A stretch of DNA of 64,000 nucleotides, from NCBI RefSeq assembly GCF_905475395.1, contig NC_058342.1, forward strand, positions 20,866,640-20,930,639. Direction: 5' to 3'. Numbering within the stretch: the stretch's first letter is position 1; every line of letters starts with the position of its first letter. The notes under the pieces are model-generated. The model was not told the origin of the DNA. It saw nothing but the letters and a program-made list of their open reading frames with translations, and did not search any database. The stretch comes from Chrysoperla carnea (Eukaryota; Arthropoda; Insecta; Neuroptera; Chrysopidae). The position numbers and the translations under genes were made by a program. Of this stretch, positions 12,691 through 33,152 are shown piece by piece.

Positions 12691-13681
12691 ATCGTTTTGG
12701 AATACTAAATGCACCTGACTTTTTCCATAAGTGCATAGAATCGAAGTGGCTACAAGGGAACAGCTGCCGTAATTATAAGCTTTTTTTGGCTGCCTGGTAC
12801 AATCACTCAGTGAAATGTCGTTTGATGAATTCACAAGCAGATTGTCTGGTATTAACACAAATTACTATTGGAATTTTGAATCAAAATTCCATTAACACTC
12901 GTGGCGAAATCGCGAGGAAAAGCTAATTTTTTTCGATATATTTTTCGCTTTTCCATGAGATTCAACCTATCAAAGTTTGATTGTATTTTCAACATTGATA
13001 ATAATCGTTCTAGTAGCTCGAAATTTCATGAAAAATGTCAATTTCAGCAACACAATTACTTATTAGGACCATCAATAAATAAATTATTAACAATTTACAA
13101 CAGTCATTTTATAGTCGAAAAACCTGAAAATTATGACAACGTGGAAAATAATTGTTGAGAGGAAAATGCAATCTTAAAAAAAGCGCCACCACCTAAACTT
13201 AATATTTCATCAATTTGAGAATACCTTCAAAAATATGGAAAATTTCAATTTGAAGAACAGAAAATTCTTTACAAAACAGAAATAGGTTCTTACAAAAGAA
13301 TTGATATTTTTCACAGGAGGCGAGCAAAATTCTTCAATTCGAAAAATACAAAAATCAAAATTTACATCATATTCTAATTTACCTTCCCTGATCAATATTT
13401 AAAATTCCCTGATTATTCCTCGACATTTCTAAAATCTCAAACTTCCCTGATTTATCCAGGTCGATTATCACTTCCTGTTCTAACAAATACTCAGCTGATG
13501 TTTCAGTCGATTTACACAATTCCTGTGAAAATTACTAATCTTTTTGTATAAACCTTTTGTAGATAATTTTACATTCTACAAATTAATTTCTTTTATATTT
13601 ACAAAAGAAATGCCAAGTTCAAAGATGGAAAAATTGAATTTCCCTCATCAACTACACAAGCCCCCCAATTTTCAACTTAAT
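12691..13681. other. Intergenic, no recognised gene
   Basis: Short frames such as 12901-13158 have low-complexity, AT-driven composition and no recognisable domain. Repeated CCCTGATT/TTCCCTGA phrases near 13390-13460 recur near 23210-23290, 24400-24440 and 63570-63600, so a dispersed repeat is likely. Confidence 0.4.
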
Positions 13682-14510
13682 ACAATAAAATTAAATATCT
13701 ATAAGGAAAAAAGTGTTGCTTCTTTGAAATTTTACATAGATGTTTATCAGGTTGTAACAACTTCGAAATGAAATATAGATTACTCAGGAGAGAGCTTGAA
13801 CCCCGTTTTTGGGGGGTTAAAAAAATCAGTTTTTTATTTTACTAGAAATGGCACAATGCTGTCGGATACAAACATCAATAGGCATCCGGGAGTTTCGTTC
13901 GCGGACTGCAAGCTGCTCCTTCAAGAGAATATCTTAAAAGGGCCAATCTTAGATGGAGGGAGGAACGTACTTGTGGAACAAGACAAATATGGTCTGGGTA
14001 CAATCTTAGGCGTTCCGAAGATTTTATATCCCTTCCAAGGGCCTCTGTTAGAAAAGTTGCTGCGGCTATTACTGGACACTGGTTGGGCGGCTGGCTGGCT
14101 GAACACCTGGGCCTGACAATGTATCACGACTACTGAAGAAGATGAGACATTGTCTTCTCCTCCTCTGTCACTGCCCAGATTTTGCCATGAGGAGAGGAGA
14201 GACTTACTTGAGCCAGCTCCTCCTGTTCCTCAAGCTCAAAGCACTTCTACTGTTCTCAAACTGTTTCAAATGGTTCATGCTAGTAGTGGCCGAGGATGGG
14301 ACACCTTTTTTCGATTTGACAACGGACCCTATGGACTAAGTGTATCCCACTCCAGGATAGCCACTCTAACCTAACCTAATCTCTCTAAAAGGAGTCTGAG
14401 CCCTTCGCCTTCTCTGAGTAGTAGATTTTTCGTTACGAAGTTGTTACAACCAAATAAACAACTTTGTGAAATTTCAAAGATGTAACACTTTTTTTCCTGA
14501 TTACCAAGAT
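13682..14510. mobile_element. Family C fold-back element containing a LINE fragment
   Basis: Ends are inverted relative to each other: GGAAAAAAGTGTTGCTTCTT near 13705 against AAGATGTAACACTTTTTTTC near 14478, and GTTGTAACAACTTCG near 13750 against CGAAGTTGTTACAAC near 14438. They match the outer arms of the element at 10785-11795. Between the arms sits the non-LTR fragment at about 13850-14375, which suggests insertion into a pre-existing fold-back element. Confidence 0.7.
13850..14375 (+). pseudogene. Non-LTR retrotransposon 3' fragment (R1/jockey-like C-terminus)
   Basis: Broken frames carry the LINE C-terminal signature. ITGHWLGGWLAEHLGL is read near 14070-14115, then after a frame change LLLCHCPDFAMRRGETYL near 14155-14208. 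The 3' tail reads CTATGGACTAAGTGTATCCC and ends CTAACCTAACCTAA near 14375. Stops and frameshifts make it non-functional. The same tail occurs alone at 30660-30745. Confidence 0.7.
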
Positions 14511-15009
14511 TTTCAAAAACAATTTTCTTGTACTAATCTGTTTTAAATGACTGAAGTATAAAACGTATTTGAGTATATATTCACAAAACATTTATTGACG
14601 ATGACGATGGTTGATTTGATTTGAGTCAAAATAAAAATAATTCACCTTTTTTAAATTTGTTAATTATATTTTTTTTTATTTCATTCATTTTTTCTTTTTA
14701 AATATGAATTCAATTGAAATAGGAATCATCTATTTATAATTATATCAAAATAAAATTGTTTATTCAATAAAAATAATATTAATTATTTATACACAACGTT
14801 TAAATGTTTATTATTTATGTTTATTTTACTTTATCATTTCATTTTCTCATTCACTTCTTTTGTTGTTTTCTTTTCACTTTTCCTTTTGTAAATTATGAGA
14901 ATCGAATTATTTATATAGGTGGGCGAAATTAAGTGGGTAGAGATGCACCTTTTTTTTGGATTGGTTTAGATTATAAAATTTAAAGCAAATCGTCTTTTAA
15001 AATGGGGAA
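14511..15009. other. Intergenic, very AT-rich
   Basis: Low-complexity A/T sequence with several AATAAA/TTTATT hexamers. It may include the distal end of the CK2 alpha 3' UTR (minus strand), but no boundary can be set. Confidence 0.35.
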
Positions 15010-15285
15010 AACCCCTTTTCCATTTCCTTTTTGATTTGAATAAAATCAATTTTAATTAAATAACGCTAATTCAAAAATGTTAATCAAAATTTATAGAAAT
15101 TAACTTAAAATATTTTAAACATTTATGTAAATCATCGACCAATTAAAGTGAAAAACCTCTTTTCCATTTCCTTTTTGATTTAAATAAAATCAATTTTAAT
15201 TAAATAACTCTAATCCAAAAATGTTAATCAAAATTTATAGAAATTAACTTAAAATTTTTAAACACTTATGTAAACCGAAGTTTTA
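15010..15285. repeat. Tandem duplication, unit about 144 bp, two copies
   Basis: CCTTTTCCATTTCC... restarts at about 15012 and 15156. Both copies contain AAATCAATTTTAATTAAATA and AATGTTAATCAAAATTTATA with a few substitutions. The second copy is cut at about 15285 by an unrelated LINE-like 3' sequence. Confidence 0.8.
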
Positions 15286-15530
15286 ATTAGCTTTTCGAGG
15301 TTCGATATTTAACTATTCTTTTAGTCTACACATAATGTTTGGATCCGGAAATTTTGACTTTTCGATCCTAGGAGCAATCTCGGCAGAGAAACTATAAATT
15401 TTCGTACGTTGTCTCTAGCTTCGATAGAATCTTAAATCACCTTTTACCGGGAGACACTTCGCTTCGAGTGAGTGAGTTATTTTCAAGTAGGATACAGTGG
15501 AGTTCGAATTCTAGGTTCTATTAACCCGGT
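15286..15530 (+). pseudogene. Non-LTR retrotransposon 3' remnant
   Basis: GAGCAATCTCGGCAGAGAAA (near 15370) and ACCGGGAGACACTTCGCTTC (near 15447) match, with divergence, the stretch at 45155-45290 that follows the CCHC motif of the better-preserved copy. It is noncoding now. Confidence 0.5.
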
Positions 15531-16970
15531 TTGTCTACATAAATGAAAATAAAAAATATCACTGGAACAAAAATTAACGTGAAAAAAAGCTATGTACAAA
15601 GAAGACGATTTCCTTTAACTTTTTTCTAATTCTGAGACCAATAATTGGCGCAATCGGCGCTTAAAACATTTCGCCCATACGAAGAAACAAATTCAAATTC
15701 AAAAACAAATCAAAATTTCAAAATAAAAATAGAAAATAAAAACACAAATGGCATTAACTGTTTCAAAATTTAGTATATTTTTTTGTTTCAAATTTTTTAT
15801 CATATTTTTTTTTTCTTTTAGTAAATTTTCTAAAAAAGAAAATCCATTTTTCATCATGTTTAAAAATGACAATTCATTATATTTTTATAAATAAATTTTC
15901 AAATATAATTCAAAGAGGCAACAAATGTTAGAATAAATTATTTAAAAAAAATTATAATATATGAAAAAAAAATTACAAAACTCAAAGAAAAAGGAAAAAA
16001 AAAATGCTGGTTTGAAAATTGATTGTTGATGAACTGAATTATTATTTGTACAGAGAAAATCGGTTATCACGACAAAAAAGTAATGACTTGGTTACATCCA
16101 AATAGAAATACTTGCAAAAGTACAGTCTGTCGTATAAAACGATATATCGGTTATAGCGACCAACCAATTAGTCAGAACATCTACAATTAATTTTGAGTTG
16201 TATCCACTTTATTTGGAACTTTAAGCATTAAATGGTAAACGACAGATGTTCCTTCTTTTGTAAAAAAAAACAACTTTACGATGTTACCAAGAATTATTTT
16301 ATTACTTGAGGCTCATTTAATGACTCTTCCACCAAAAATCATCCTTTTCTAAAGAAAAATAAAAGTTCGGTTGACAAAAGACAAGCTGGAACACCAAAAA
16401 CTCGGATTTGAAATAAATATTCACCCAAACTATGCATAAAGTAGAAATATAAAAGATGGTCTTTTTTTAGATAAATTTGATAAATATAAAAAAGTAGTTA
16501 ACTAAAATTCTTAACCTCTCATATATTTCTTTGCATGCAGCTTTGGAGAGCGCCGTAACCCGATCCTCTCACATTCAAGCTTGTCTTTTAACAACCGGAA
16601 TTATTTTTTTACTTCGATTTTTTATTTTTAGTGAAAAAGTCACTGAATTATCTCCTAGTGACATTTCTCTTTTGTAGCACAATCCCCACAATGTCGTTAG
16701 AATCGATTTTAACTGTACGAAAAAATTTCCACATTATTTTCACAAAATAAATTTCTTCTTTTTTTAATGGGAGAGAGAGAGAGATAGATTATAGGGTAAA
16801 TAGAGATAATAATTAAAAATTATAATAGAAAAATGAAGAATTTTTTAGAACAATATATAATTTGGGTAGATGCGACTTGAAACGAGAGGACTATGATGTA
16901 TGTTTTTTTTTTTTTAATTTTTTACCTGTGTGTGTGTTTTTTTTTTATTTTTTTATTTTTTTAAATGTTT
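15531..16970. other. AT-rich region downstream of CK2 alpha, likely 3' UTR in part
   Basis: On the minus strand this follows the CK2 alpha stop codon. TTTATT hexamers (AATAAA on the minus strand) occur at several places, so the poly(A) site cannot be chosen. No coding frame on either strand has protein-like composition. Confidence 0.35.
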
Positions 16971-25254
<8,284 letters not shown>

Positions 25255-28200
25255 TTTACAAAAATTTTGTGTTTGTATATATCCAACCAAATGTCGAGTC
25301 GTATACTTCAACAATTTATTATTGCTATTTACTAGCAATTTATGTACAAATCTCCAATTTTTATTAACTGAAACACACAATACATTTTTTTTTTATAACT
25401 TACACACACTGTATATAATAAAATGCGAAATGATGAATCTTAAATTTTTTTTTTATAAAAAAATTAATTTATTAATTTAAAAATAGATATAAAAAATAAT
25501 TTTTTGATTAAATTTGTGTGTAATTGGTTGTTAATAAATAGGGTAATCGTTGTATTTAATGTTAATATAGTCAATGAAGAGTCAACCATACCTATATCAT
25601 ACCGATGAAAAATGTAACCACGGTCAACTTTTAATAATGTAAAAACACAACACCTTGTAAACAACAAAATTGTTTCTAAAATATTTTTGTAATATTATAA
25701 TCACTAACTATCTATTTAATAAATAAATATCAAAAATTGATATAAACGAAACAAATCTATTTTAAAACATAAATGATGGAGGTGAACCGGCTTCCTTCCT
25801 ATTTTTATTTCAACAAAAATCAAGATGGTTGTTCTTACATCCCTTCGAAATACTGGAATCGAGCGAGAAACGGATCACGATGTACGAACTCTATCACTCT
25901 ACAGTCTATGGGTATCAACTATATCTATGTATTTCTCATTTCATCTCATGTGAATGTAGCTATAGTTGGTTCATCTTTTTTTATTTAGGGATTATTCTAA
26001 ATTTTATTTAATAATATTTTTAATAATTTAATAAAATTTTTAAGTTTTTATTCAATTTCTTTACTTTATTTTAATTTTTTAATAATTTTTTTTTATAAAA
26101 ACATTTATATATTTAGCTCTTGTAGATATTATTCTTATTATGCAGTGTAGATATTATTATGCTGATATTGGCAGACATGTTATGCAGTAGTTTCAAATGT
26201 TTGGAAAAAAAGTATTCAACATATTTATTACGTGGATTTCCCAATTAATCGACATAATAAAAGTTTATAAACCGTATAAATTTGAACTTGAATCAAAATA
26301 TTCGATTAAGATCTTTCAAAACTAAATAGCTTTGAAAGTTTTCAAAATTTAAGTAGATTCAGTTGAGACTTTATAAAAGCCCGGTTTTTTTAAACATTAT
26401 TGATTTGGTCAAGATATTTCTTCCTCGATTACGAACCGATTTAAAACTTATTTTTTACTCAATAAGCTATAATATAATTCCACTTCTTAAAAGGGAAGTT
26501 CTGTGCAATCTTTTGGGCTCGGTTTAATTTTTTTTTAAAGAAATTTGCATTTAGTGGTGTATAATTGGACATTTACGTCCACGTTACATGGCAAGAATCG
26601 TAAAATAAACCTGCGTTCAAATTTCAAGATTGCACAATATCGTACGAGTTTAACGAGCACCACATTGCTTAATCAGGTACGTCTTGTGTGATTAGGTGTA
26701 ATCTTTGTATGACGTCAAATTGACGAAATCGGTAATTTATACCCAGAATTTTCGCTATGGATATTTTTCAAAATATTTTAATACCCCTAGGACCGAAATG
26801 AGTCGATAGAAGACACTTTGGCCTTTGTACAAGACCTGCTATTGCTTTATTTTCTCACTGGTTTAATTAAAACGCTATACGAATTATTGAAAACTTGTAT
26901 GCCCTGAGAAACGGTAATAGTGAGTCTCTTGGGTTTGATGTGACCCAATTATGTTGCGAAAATAGCGTCAAGGTAGTACGAGCATCAAGGCAATTTTAGA
27001 TTTAGGGATGCCATTATTTGTACCATAGGTCTGGGTGCTAGTGACTCACTTGCGGTACCCCTCTTTCGTTTCATTATTATTTGTACCTTATTTTCAACTT
27101 TGATGATGAATTTTGTTATAAGTTCATGAATATAGACGAAAAATAAGAATAAAATTTTTCAGTTTTCGATATTTTGAAAATTACTCCAGATATCGAAATA
27201 TTGTATTCTTACTTTTCGTCTTATACGGTCAGTCAATGTTAAATATGTCCGCTTTTGAAGTTATTTATTCTGGCCCGTGCGCAGAATTTGTTCACATAAA
27301 TTTTGAACTAACAATGTAGTCCTATAAATGCACCCATTTATGAGACACATTTCCACTCAATCAGATATCCATACATATTTTGAGATCGGTACATTCTTTG
27401 ACTTTGTGTTTGAGTCGAGTAATTCAAACAGAAAACCTGAATTTCGGCGAGGCTATCGAACTGGCTGATGCTGCGAAAAATATTTTGATTGAAAGGAGAG
27501 GAAACGTTGGAAAAGAGTTCAGGAAAATTTTTAAAACCACGAGCATTACGACATAGAAGTGAGGAAGCCAAGGTTTGCGTCATGACAGACTCAACGTTCG
27601 AACCGACAGTCTCTTGTACAGACCGATTGTCTCTTTCTCAATAAAATGAAAAATTTGGATGAAAACTCTTGCTCGACTTTTTGAACTAGAATATTCAATT
27701 TTGCACGATGATCCCCGTATCATCTGGGTTCACTCGATGCACTCGATATTTGCAATAAAAGTGCGTTTCGGAATGTGTACCAAACGCTTCGCGTTCTGGC
27801 AGTTTTGCTTGTGACAACAGCGACGACTTCGCAGAATTAGCTTATTGAAAAATAGTGATTGAATATCACACTTTGGACTAATAAAATGTTCTTTTACTCG
27901 AAAAAAGAATTTCTTGTTTTTATTGACTGTATAACAAACAAAAATGGCGAACAAAAGTTTGAACCCCTCTCTTGGATAATTTATTTAGTTAAATAACTTA
28001 TCAAAAACTAACACAAATAACTAGTTGACTTAGGACAACTTCATATAAAAAAAATCAAGCTTTTTATTTAAAATTGCCTTAGTGCTTTTTTTTAATCATA
28101 TTTGGATCCCTTTCAACTCAAAAGAACATAGTAGATAGTTCTAGTGAACTACTGGAAATAAACCGAAAGAATAAACATATTATTAAACCAATCTTATGCA

Positions 28201-28649
28201 ATTTGATTTGGTGGATAAATTTTCGATATTTTAATTTGGATGTTGACTTACCTTGTAATTTAAATAATTTTTTCAATAACAATAAAAAATTTACAAATTT
28301 TGATTTCACTTTGTAGACCACATCCATCAGTAAAAAAATGAAAAAATACTTGTTAATTATTTGCTGATTGTCACTCTCAATTTTTATTGGTAATTAAATC
28401 AAAAAACCAATGCATTTTAATTTTTAAATAAAATTATTATTTAATATTTAATATATTTATTGTAGTTATCACCTATGGTATCAATTTTCATAAATAATAT
28501 AGAAATTTGAGAATGTATTCTATAATAACTTTTAATTACAGACGAAAATGCTTTACATTCATGTATAGTAGTGCCAACGTGGCACATAAATAAACTAAAG
28601 AAAGTCGTCTTAAATTTTAATTTGTTCCAAAAAAATTACATTTTAGGCC
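25255..28649. other. Upstream of CK2 alpha: intergenic, no supported gene
   Basis: Should contain the CK2 alpha promoter and 5' UTR, but no TATA box or initiator can be picked with confidence in this AT-rich sequence. A dispersed repeat copy lies near 26985-27215 (GGCAATTTTAGATTTAGGG, CGAAAAATAAGAATAAAATT). Moderately GC-rich stretches at 27340-27600 and 27720-27850 have only broken frames and no recognised protein. Confidence 0.4.
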
Positions 28650-29352
28650 AGTACCTCTATCAGCCAAAAAACGAGATTTTTTGAGGTACACACTTTGTGA
28701 CCATGGGGAATGGATTCTTAATGCTATCAAAAACAAAAATCCAAAACGTTGCCCCGGGACGATCTTTTTTGGGCGGGGTTTTTGAATAATTTTGAAAAAA
28801 TGCGCTTTTTTGGGAAAACTATTGATTTTTGCGGATAATATTATTTGAAAAAGTTAGAGATAATCCATAAATACGTATTTTGAGCTAAGACTCTACCCAG
28901 TATCTTTACCCGTTCTGTAGTTATAATAAGAAGGTAGCATTTTTTTATGTACTATTTATGATTTTTTTTCGAATTTGTATTAATAATAAAAACGGAGCTA
29001 TACCTGTTTGTTTTTGAAAATTGATGGACCGCCGCTCACAATTGAGGGGGTTATCCCCCACTCTCGCCGTTTTCTACAAAAAATTTATCCATTTCGGATA
29101 AAGATACAGGGTCGAGTATTAGTTCAAAATAAGCTTTTTTGAACAACAACTTTTACATTTAATGTTATCAGCAAAAATCAATAGTTTTCCCAAAAAACTG
29201 TCTTCCAAATTTAAAAAAAAAAAAACGCCAAAAAAATATCGTTCTGGGACAAATTTTAGTGCAACTTTTTTGAATTTTTGTTTTTGATAAAATTCAGAAC
29301 CCATCCCCCGTGGTCGTATGTACCTCAAAAAAGTTGGTATCCAAATAGGGGC
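28650..29352. mobile_element. Fold-back element, about 700 bp
   Basis: Arms are inverted about a centre near 29003: TTTTTTGAGGTACACA near 28675 against TGTACCTCAAAAAA 29319-29332, and CCCGGGACGATCTTTTTTGG near 28753 against CAAAAAAATATCGTTCTGGG near 29230. Related single arms occur in the CK2 alpha intron at 20620-21010. Confidence 0.75.
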
Positions 29353-30216
29353 ACTGATTTATTACTACGTTTGAATGAAAAAGCGCTCATGAGCAATATC
29401 GCGTATGCAAACTGTCAAAATGTCGACTCGCTAGAAGTGAATGCACAAGAGCGTTTTTTTTTTTTTTTTTTTTTTTTCCAGTAAACGCAGTCATTTAGTT
29501 TTAAGAGTGGCGAATGAATTGTTTTTATAAAATCCCACGACTTCCGTTATTATAACAACAATTACCTGGCGGTTTTTTTGAAGTATCATTATTCGAAAAG
29601 TACAGAAATTTCTATCAGTGAAATATTGAACTCAAAAGCGGAGTTTTTGAACCTAAACTGACTTAATTTTTTCAATGATTTTTCGTGACCATTAACCTCT
29701 TTGGTTTTTCCCTCAAAATTCCCTTACATTTACAAGTCGATCGCCACCCTGATTGTATTTTCCCCTAACAAATAAATTTTGCTTCAAACTTGTACTCAAA
29801 ATAGATTTCAATATATACAGGATATTTAAACGAGTAAATTTTGTCAATTTTAGAAGAAATGATAAAAACGACTTGCTTTAGTTCCATGATTTAACCATCA
29901 GAGGCATTATTGTTTTATATCATTATTGTTGTTTCAAATCAATTGTACTTACATAATAATAATTATATAATAATGCAGTAAGTATTAATTAATTATATAA
30001 AAGAAACAATTATAATTATATACAATTCAATTAATTCATTAAAATTAATTCAATTAATAAATGAACGATTTCAATATTTCAAGAGAAATGATAAATATGA
30101 TGAATATTTAAAGTTATGCGGCCACTACAGCTAGGTATATATTACAATCTGTTGTTAATCAATAGTGAATATATAAAAATTATAAAATTTTCTGACGTAT
30201 TGTTTTATAAGCGGTA
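29353..30216. other. Intergenic, no recognised gene
   Basis: Includes an uninterrupted T tract at about 29454-29477, followed by AT-rich sequence with many TTAATTA/ATTAATT motifs at 29940-30070. No coding frame is supported. Confidence 0.4.
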
Positions 30217-30526
30217 AGCCCGTGACAGTAAAACTTCACTTACATGGATTTCGAAATTTCGCACATGAATCAATGCTATTTAACGATAGGTACAATATGG
30301 ACTAGGTGTGCCAAGGTTTATGCTGCCAGAAATAATTTTTATATGTTTAATAATTATTAAACATATAAAATTATTATTTCGGTGTGACAGCTCAAAACTT
30401 GACCAAAATATCTGTCCCACAAATAAAACTGGCACACCTAGTTCATATTGTTCCTATCTTTAAATAGTATTGATTCATATGCGAAATTTCGAAATCCGTG
30501 TAGGTTCAATTTTACTGTCACGGGCT
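30217..30526. mobile_element. Near-complete palindromic MITE, 310 bp
   Basis: Ends AGCCCGTGACAGTAAA (30217-30232) and TTTACTGTCACGGGCT (30511-30526) are perfect inverse copies. The arms continue inward (CGAAATTTCGCACATGAATC against GATTCATATGCGAAATTTCG; CTAGGTGTGCCA against TGGCACACCTAG). Near the left-of-centre lies a perfect 24-bp palindrome with half-site TATGTTTAATAA. There is no coding capacity. Confidence 0.85.
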
Positions 30527-30654
30527 CCAGGGTTATTATCTATTTTACTCTAAATACATCGTAAAACCTTAAGAAATTCGATATAATTTATGTCTCGTTA
30601 CTTTAATGTATCATTTCTCCTGCAACAATCTGTAACATTATATGGGGTGTTCTA

Positions 30655-30745
30655 ATTAAGATTCCTTTTTCGGTATCACAACAGACCCTATGGTCTAAGT
30701 GTGTCTCACCTCAGGACAGCCACTTTAACTTAACCTAACCTAATT
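30655..30745 (+). repeat. Isolated LINE 3' tail ending in CCTAA repeats
   Basis: ACCCTATGGTCTAAGTGTGT...CAGGACAGCCACTTTAACTTAACCTAACCTAA matches the tail of the LINE fragment ending near 14375. It is a severely 5'-truncated copy, as is usual for target-primed retrotransposition. Confidence 0.65.
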
Positions 30746-31019
30746 ACGATGTTATTTTTAAATACGCAGCCATATTTCTGTTTTGAACTAGAATGTCATG
30801 TTGCCTTCAAATGTCTCCAAAATAAAAAGTTATCAGATGTTTTATCGCAAGATCTAGATCAATTAACGTCTAACTTAATGTCTATTTCCGTTAAGTGGAA
30901 TGTTATTATTTGCCACATGACAAAACAGGATATTCTAGTACAAAATCATAGACTTTTATAGATATAAAACACCAAAATGGCAACTCATTCAAAAATAATA
31001 TCGGAAATGGAACACAATT

Positions 31020-31858
31020 TGCAGGGTGCGCCATCTTTTATATCAGTATGTAAACATCGTAGAGATGACACCATAGAGTTCTTGACTACAGTGAGAGAAG
31101 TAGAAAGAGACAGAAATTGTAAGTGTATAAGAGAGATGAACATACATCCATAAGCTATCTGCTTCATTTGTATCTCTTTAGTGCGATAAACTGTTTGGCG
31201 GCGACTTTGAAGCTCTATGGTATTATCTCTATGGTAAACATTGAATAACTTTGACATTTGTCAAGCGATTAAATTAATTAAATATGTTTTTGAAACATCA
31301 ATTCAGTACAAATTTTTGTGGCTAACAGGAACCGTCTGACAACACTATTCGTCGATTGGTGTCAAATTTTGTTGAGCACGGGATAGTGGGAGATTGTCAA
31401 CATGCCGTTCATCAACGATCAAGGCGTTCCAATGAATTGCTTGAAGCGGACAGTAAGACCGTTGTCCAGAAACCAAAAGTGTCGTATCGTCACTGCGTTC
31501 AGTATCATTGGAATCACTTTGCGGTGCATTTTGAATTAGCATTTGTTTTGGTATAAAATGCAATTAACACAAAGGATATTGTCGAAAGACCACACTTTGG
31601 TCATATTCCACGCCACTTGGAATGTGGCCAAACAATCGCTCGAATGGTTGACACTGAACCTAATTTTTTACGCAAATTTCTGGGGCGGTGAATCAAAATG
31701 GACTCAATAGAGGCAGCCACTTGATTGATGTTGTATTCAAAAACTATTCAAAATAAATTACAAAGACCCAAATTGAATAACAATACTTCATATACGGAAA
31801 TTGGTTGTTTTAAGTTATTCAATGTTTATACACCGATATAAAAGATGGCGCATCCGTT
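31020..31858. mobile_element. Decayed Tc1/mariner-type transposon
   Basis: The left end GGGTGCGCCATCTTTTATAT (near 31025) is the inverse of ATATAAAAGATGGCGCATCC (near 31836-31855). Subterminal TGTAAACAT/ATGTTTATACA phrases are also inverted. A plus-strand transposase remnant lies inside (31318-31560). Confidence 0.7.
31318..31560 (+). pseudogene. Transposase N-terminal (helix-turn-helix) remnant
   Basis: The frame reads PSDNTIRRLVSNFVEHGIVG then CQHAVHQRSRRSNE, matching the DNA-binding region of mariner/Tc3-like insect transposases (NTIRRLVxKFxExGxVxDxxxxxRPxRxxS). Beyond this the sequence degenerates, and no DDE catalytic domain is present before the right end of the element. Confidence 0.65.
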
Positions 31859-33152
31859 TTATAATTAGTAATTGCATTGAATTGCATGTAATTGTAATTT
31901 AAAGTTGTGATAATAGAAAATGAATGATTACATAATAATTAAATTGTCTCAATAAAGAAGTACTAATTCAGTAGTCATATCGTTTTTTACATGAAAAGCA
32001 GGGCGCCTACTGATGCTTTTAAAGTCTATTCTACAATTAAAGTCCTTTCTCGTTTTATCGGTTGACTGATTTTAGATGTAAGCAATTTTTTTGTAATTAG
32101 TGTTCTATACGCAGTGCTGAATTTACACTAGGGGCACGCGTGGCTAGTGTCTAGAAACAAAATTCGCTTTCTTTCGTTAAGCTTTCGATATTTCGAAAAC
32201 CAAGGCAGATATCGAAAAATTTTCAAATAATTTCAACCCTAAATCTAAATTTGCCTTGGTGCTCAAGCTACCTTAATGAATTTATTTTCAAAAATGATTA
32301 ATATAAGCAATTACAATCATTTAATTTGTTTTTAATTAGAAAATGTAAAATTTTCAAGTCAAATAATTTGCATCCTTGCATCATGCTGCCACCTACAGTC
32401 AAATTTGCAAATGAGAAATACGTTACTTCAATTTAGTTTTTTTTTTCACATTTGACGTTTACACGACTCTAACCTGTAAATAATTCTACTTTTGTTGAGC
32501 ATGAATGTGCAAATATTTTAAAAACATGGGTGACAGACGCAAAAGTTTGAGCGGGTTTGAATATCGAAAGCGACGAAATTAAAAAGGAGAAAGAAGTTTT
32601 GTATAAAGCTAAATAGTTTTTTGGGATATAAAAACTGGAAAATTTCGGTATTGAGGCGGCATTTTCCAACTTTTCCCAGAGACGGTGCTAAGGTTAAATC
32701 TGGCCCTGACTATATAGCGTGGCCATGTATGCAATACTCGATAGGACGACATAGACTTTAATTATAGAATGGAATGGGCAGAAATAATAAAGTTTCTGTT
32801 ACAATACGACTCAAATTTAGTATTCTGGAATTTCTGATCATTGGACACCCTGCTTTTTAGAATAATATTGGACTTAACCAATTTAGTATTCAAACAAAGT
32901 TTTTTGATAGTTTACGCTTCGTACTGCGAGCTATAATCGATGGATTCTTATAGAACTTAACAAAATATGATATTTGAGTCAATTTGAGTCTGATAAACAA
33001 AAAATTTCGTATGAACTTTTTTCCCAATTTTAAGAGAGTAATCTCGAGAGAAATATATCGAAAAATTGGAAAAAAAACTCATGGTAAGATTACACCGATC
33101 AACAAAATTCGCAGTACGGACCATTACCCCCCCCCCCCCCAGAAACAGTGTT
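31859..33152. other. Intergenic downstream of the RNF220-like gene
   Basis: An inverted copy of the dispersed repeat near 26985 lies at about 32160-32270 (CGATATTTCGAAAACCAAGG, AAATTTGCCTTGGTGCTCAA). A C tract lies at 33127-33140, just beyond the RNF220 stop codon on the minus strand. The rest is AT-rich with no supported gene. Confidence 0.45.

Noticed and set aside
12901..13158. 85-residue plus-strand ORF
   Set aside because: No domain, no Kozak or splice context, low-complexity composition; expected by chance in this much sequence.
25773..25988. Plus-strand frame MMEVNRLPSYFYF upstream of CK2 alpha, as start of a divergent gene
   Set aside because: No recognisable protein, no matching donor site, and composition typical of AT-rich noncoding DNA.
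27338..27954. Moderately GC-rich patches that might be exons
   Set aside because: All six frames are broken at short intervals and no protein family could be recognised; probably old repeat material.
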